Shown one piece after another: positions 63,346 through 64,000 of a DNA stretch of 64,000 bases. Each line of letters starts with the position of its first letter. The first letter of the stretch is position 1. Source of the stretch: SLJN01 sp964505385 (GTDB taxonomy: Bacteria; Bacteroidota; Rhodothermia; Balneolales; Natronogracilivirgulaceae). Under the pieces are notes generated by a model. It was not told where the DNA came from. It saw only the letters and a program-made list of their open reading frames with translations, and ran no database searches. The stretch is from assembly GCA_964505385.1 (NCBI GenBank), contig CAZDIA010000013.1, positions 14,491 to 78,490 on the forward strand. Reading direction: 5' to 3'. Both the position numbers and the translations under genes were made by a program.

Positions 63346-64000
63346 TTACGAAGTGAAAAAATTACCGCCCTCATATTCTAATCCTTCGAAGTTAAAACGA
63401 ATTACATCATAAAACAGTTGAGTTTTGGTGATGAAAATATTTTCATTATCTGCTAATAAAAGATCCTTGTCTGACTTTGATTTATCAATCTCAACCAAAC
63501 CGAAATAATTAAGAATTCGAAACATAAAAGTTTCGAGGAACATCCCTCTGTACCTTAAACGGTTAGATTCAGCTTGCTCACTATCAAAAAAAGACCATTC
63601 AGGTGTTGGAAACACGATATCTTTGGCTATTTGCTCAAGGGATTGACGATCCGGCATTTTACTGAATTTGTATAAATAATATGGGATTTGCTGTTGAAAA
63701 TCTCGTAGAACCTCTTCGTAGCCCATTCTGTAGGCAAAATTAAACTCCCTGAACCAGGTTGTTAGCAAGCGGGCATATAACTCGGATACCTTATCCTGCT
63801 TGAGTAAATTTTGATTTTTTTTCACCGTAATCAGTCTTCCCTTGTACTTCCGGAAAATTTTCGCAAGCTCACAAACCAAGCGCAACTCATGTAATTCAAA
63901 TGCATCCTCCTCATTGATAGTTTTATTGAATTTTTTAACATCCTGAACGTAACCCTGCGGCCATACACCATTATCAAGCAAAGTCATAACATCTTTTTGC
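63346..64000 (-). CDS. Hypothetical protein, 5' end cut by the window edge
   Basis: An open frame of at least 217 residues that runs off the window at its 5' end; an internal ATG at 63987 is not necessarily the start. It is a soluble, helical protein (DAFELHELRLVCELAKIFRK, LLTTWFREFNFAYRMGYEEVL). The charge pattern and the KFNKTINEEDAFELHELRLV region slightly recall the C-terminal part of SEC-C/pRiA4b-like proteins, but not enough to name it. LemA starts 36 bases after its stop, so it may lead the lemA-M48 operon. Confidence 0.5.
   Translation of the reverse strand, partial: QKDVMTLLDNGVWPQGYVQDVKKFNKTINEEDAFELHELRLVCELAKIFRKYKGRLITVKKNQNLLKQDKVSELYARLLTTWFREFNFAYRMGYEEVLRDFQQQIPYYLYKFSKMPDRQSLEQIAKDIVFPTPEWSFFDSEQAESNRLRYRGMFLETFMFRILNYFGLVEIDKSKSDKDLLLADNENIFITKTQLFYDVIRFNFEGLEYEGGNFFTS

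Noticed and set aside
63346..64000. Naming the partial gene as a pRiA4b-ORF3/SEC-C protein
   Set aside because: Only a vague similarity in charge and helix pattern; no diagnostic motif in the visible part.

Overview
The window reads as an ordinary chromosomal stretch of a Gram-negative bacterium of the Bacteroidota/Rhodothermota side of the tree, most likely a halophilic Balneolota-type organism (inference). Pointers are a sucrose-phosphate synthase fused to its phosphatase, lipoproteins with DUF4382 folds, many acidic exported proteins, a long-tailed RNase E/G, an outer-membrane LptE, and promoter boxes of the TTG-N18-20-TAnnTTTG type known from Bacteroidota. No phage, plasmid, insertion sequence with transposase, CRISPR array or rRNA operon was found. 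There is one tRNA, tRNA-Ser(GCU).

Layout. 0-8 kb: the edge of a type III pantothenate kinase gene, sucrose synthesis, an MFS exporter, a lipase gene broken by an in-frame stop and followed by a duplicated repeat-rich tail, a DUF4142 protein, dUTPase, and an Spx/ArsC-like and DUF3108 pair. 8-18 kb: a lipoprotein, a small winged-helix-like protein with a biotin carrier and murA, then RNase E/G, hslVU and a C-terminal processing protease. 18-26 kb: EVE protein, dCTP deaminase, a small [2Fe-2S] protein and rsmE in one operon, a TPR membrane protein, two DUF4382 lipoproteins, an SDR reductase and membrane proteins. 26-33 kb: pyruvate dehydrogenase E1-alpha, E1-beta, E2 and alaS. 33-46 kb: PLP enzymes, YihY, pyrophosphatase, acyl-CoA ligase, a Fur-family regulator, and cinA / outer-membrane barrel / ftsX in one operon. 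45-52 kb: pgsA-pgpA, pyrE, miaB, a sigma-54 activator without receiver domain, lptE and a TPR protein. 52-56 kb: birA-tilS-hpt and tRNA-Ser. 56-64 kb: YjbQ, an Ig-like lipoprotein, a lipid-anchored subtilase, an M48 protease with LemA, and a partial unknown gene.

Several genes fit together: murA, lptE, pgsA and pgpA build the envelope; hslVU, ctpA, M48/LemA and the subtilase form a protein quality-control and proteolysis set; dut and the dCTP deaminase feed dUMP to thymidylate synthesis; BirA can load the biotin carrier near 9.1 kb.

The most interesting non-coding content is repeats: a palindromic family of about 95-122 bp in three copies (near 10.9, 15.6 and 46.8 kb), a 41-bp sequence in two inverted copies flanking a 4-kb block, an inverted-repeat element in two copies beside a duplicated lipase 3' end, and a separate long palindrome at 34.1 kb. 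I did not see a convincing new defence or metabolic system; the repeat families, the broken lipase and the iron-sulfur protein beside rsmE are the best leads.
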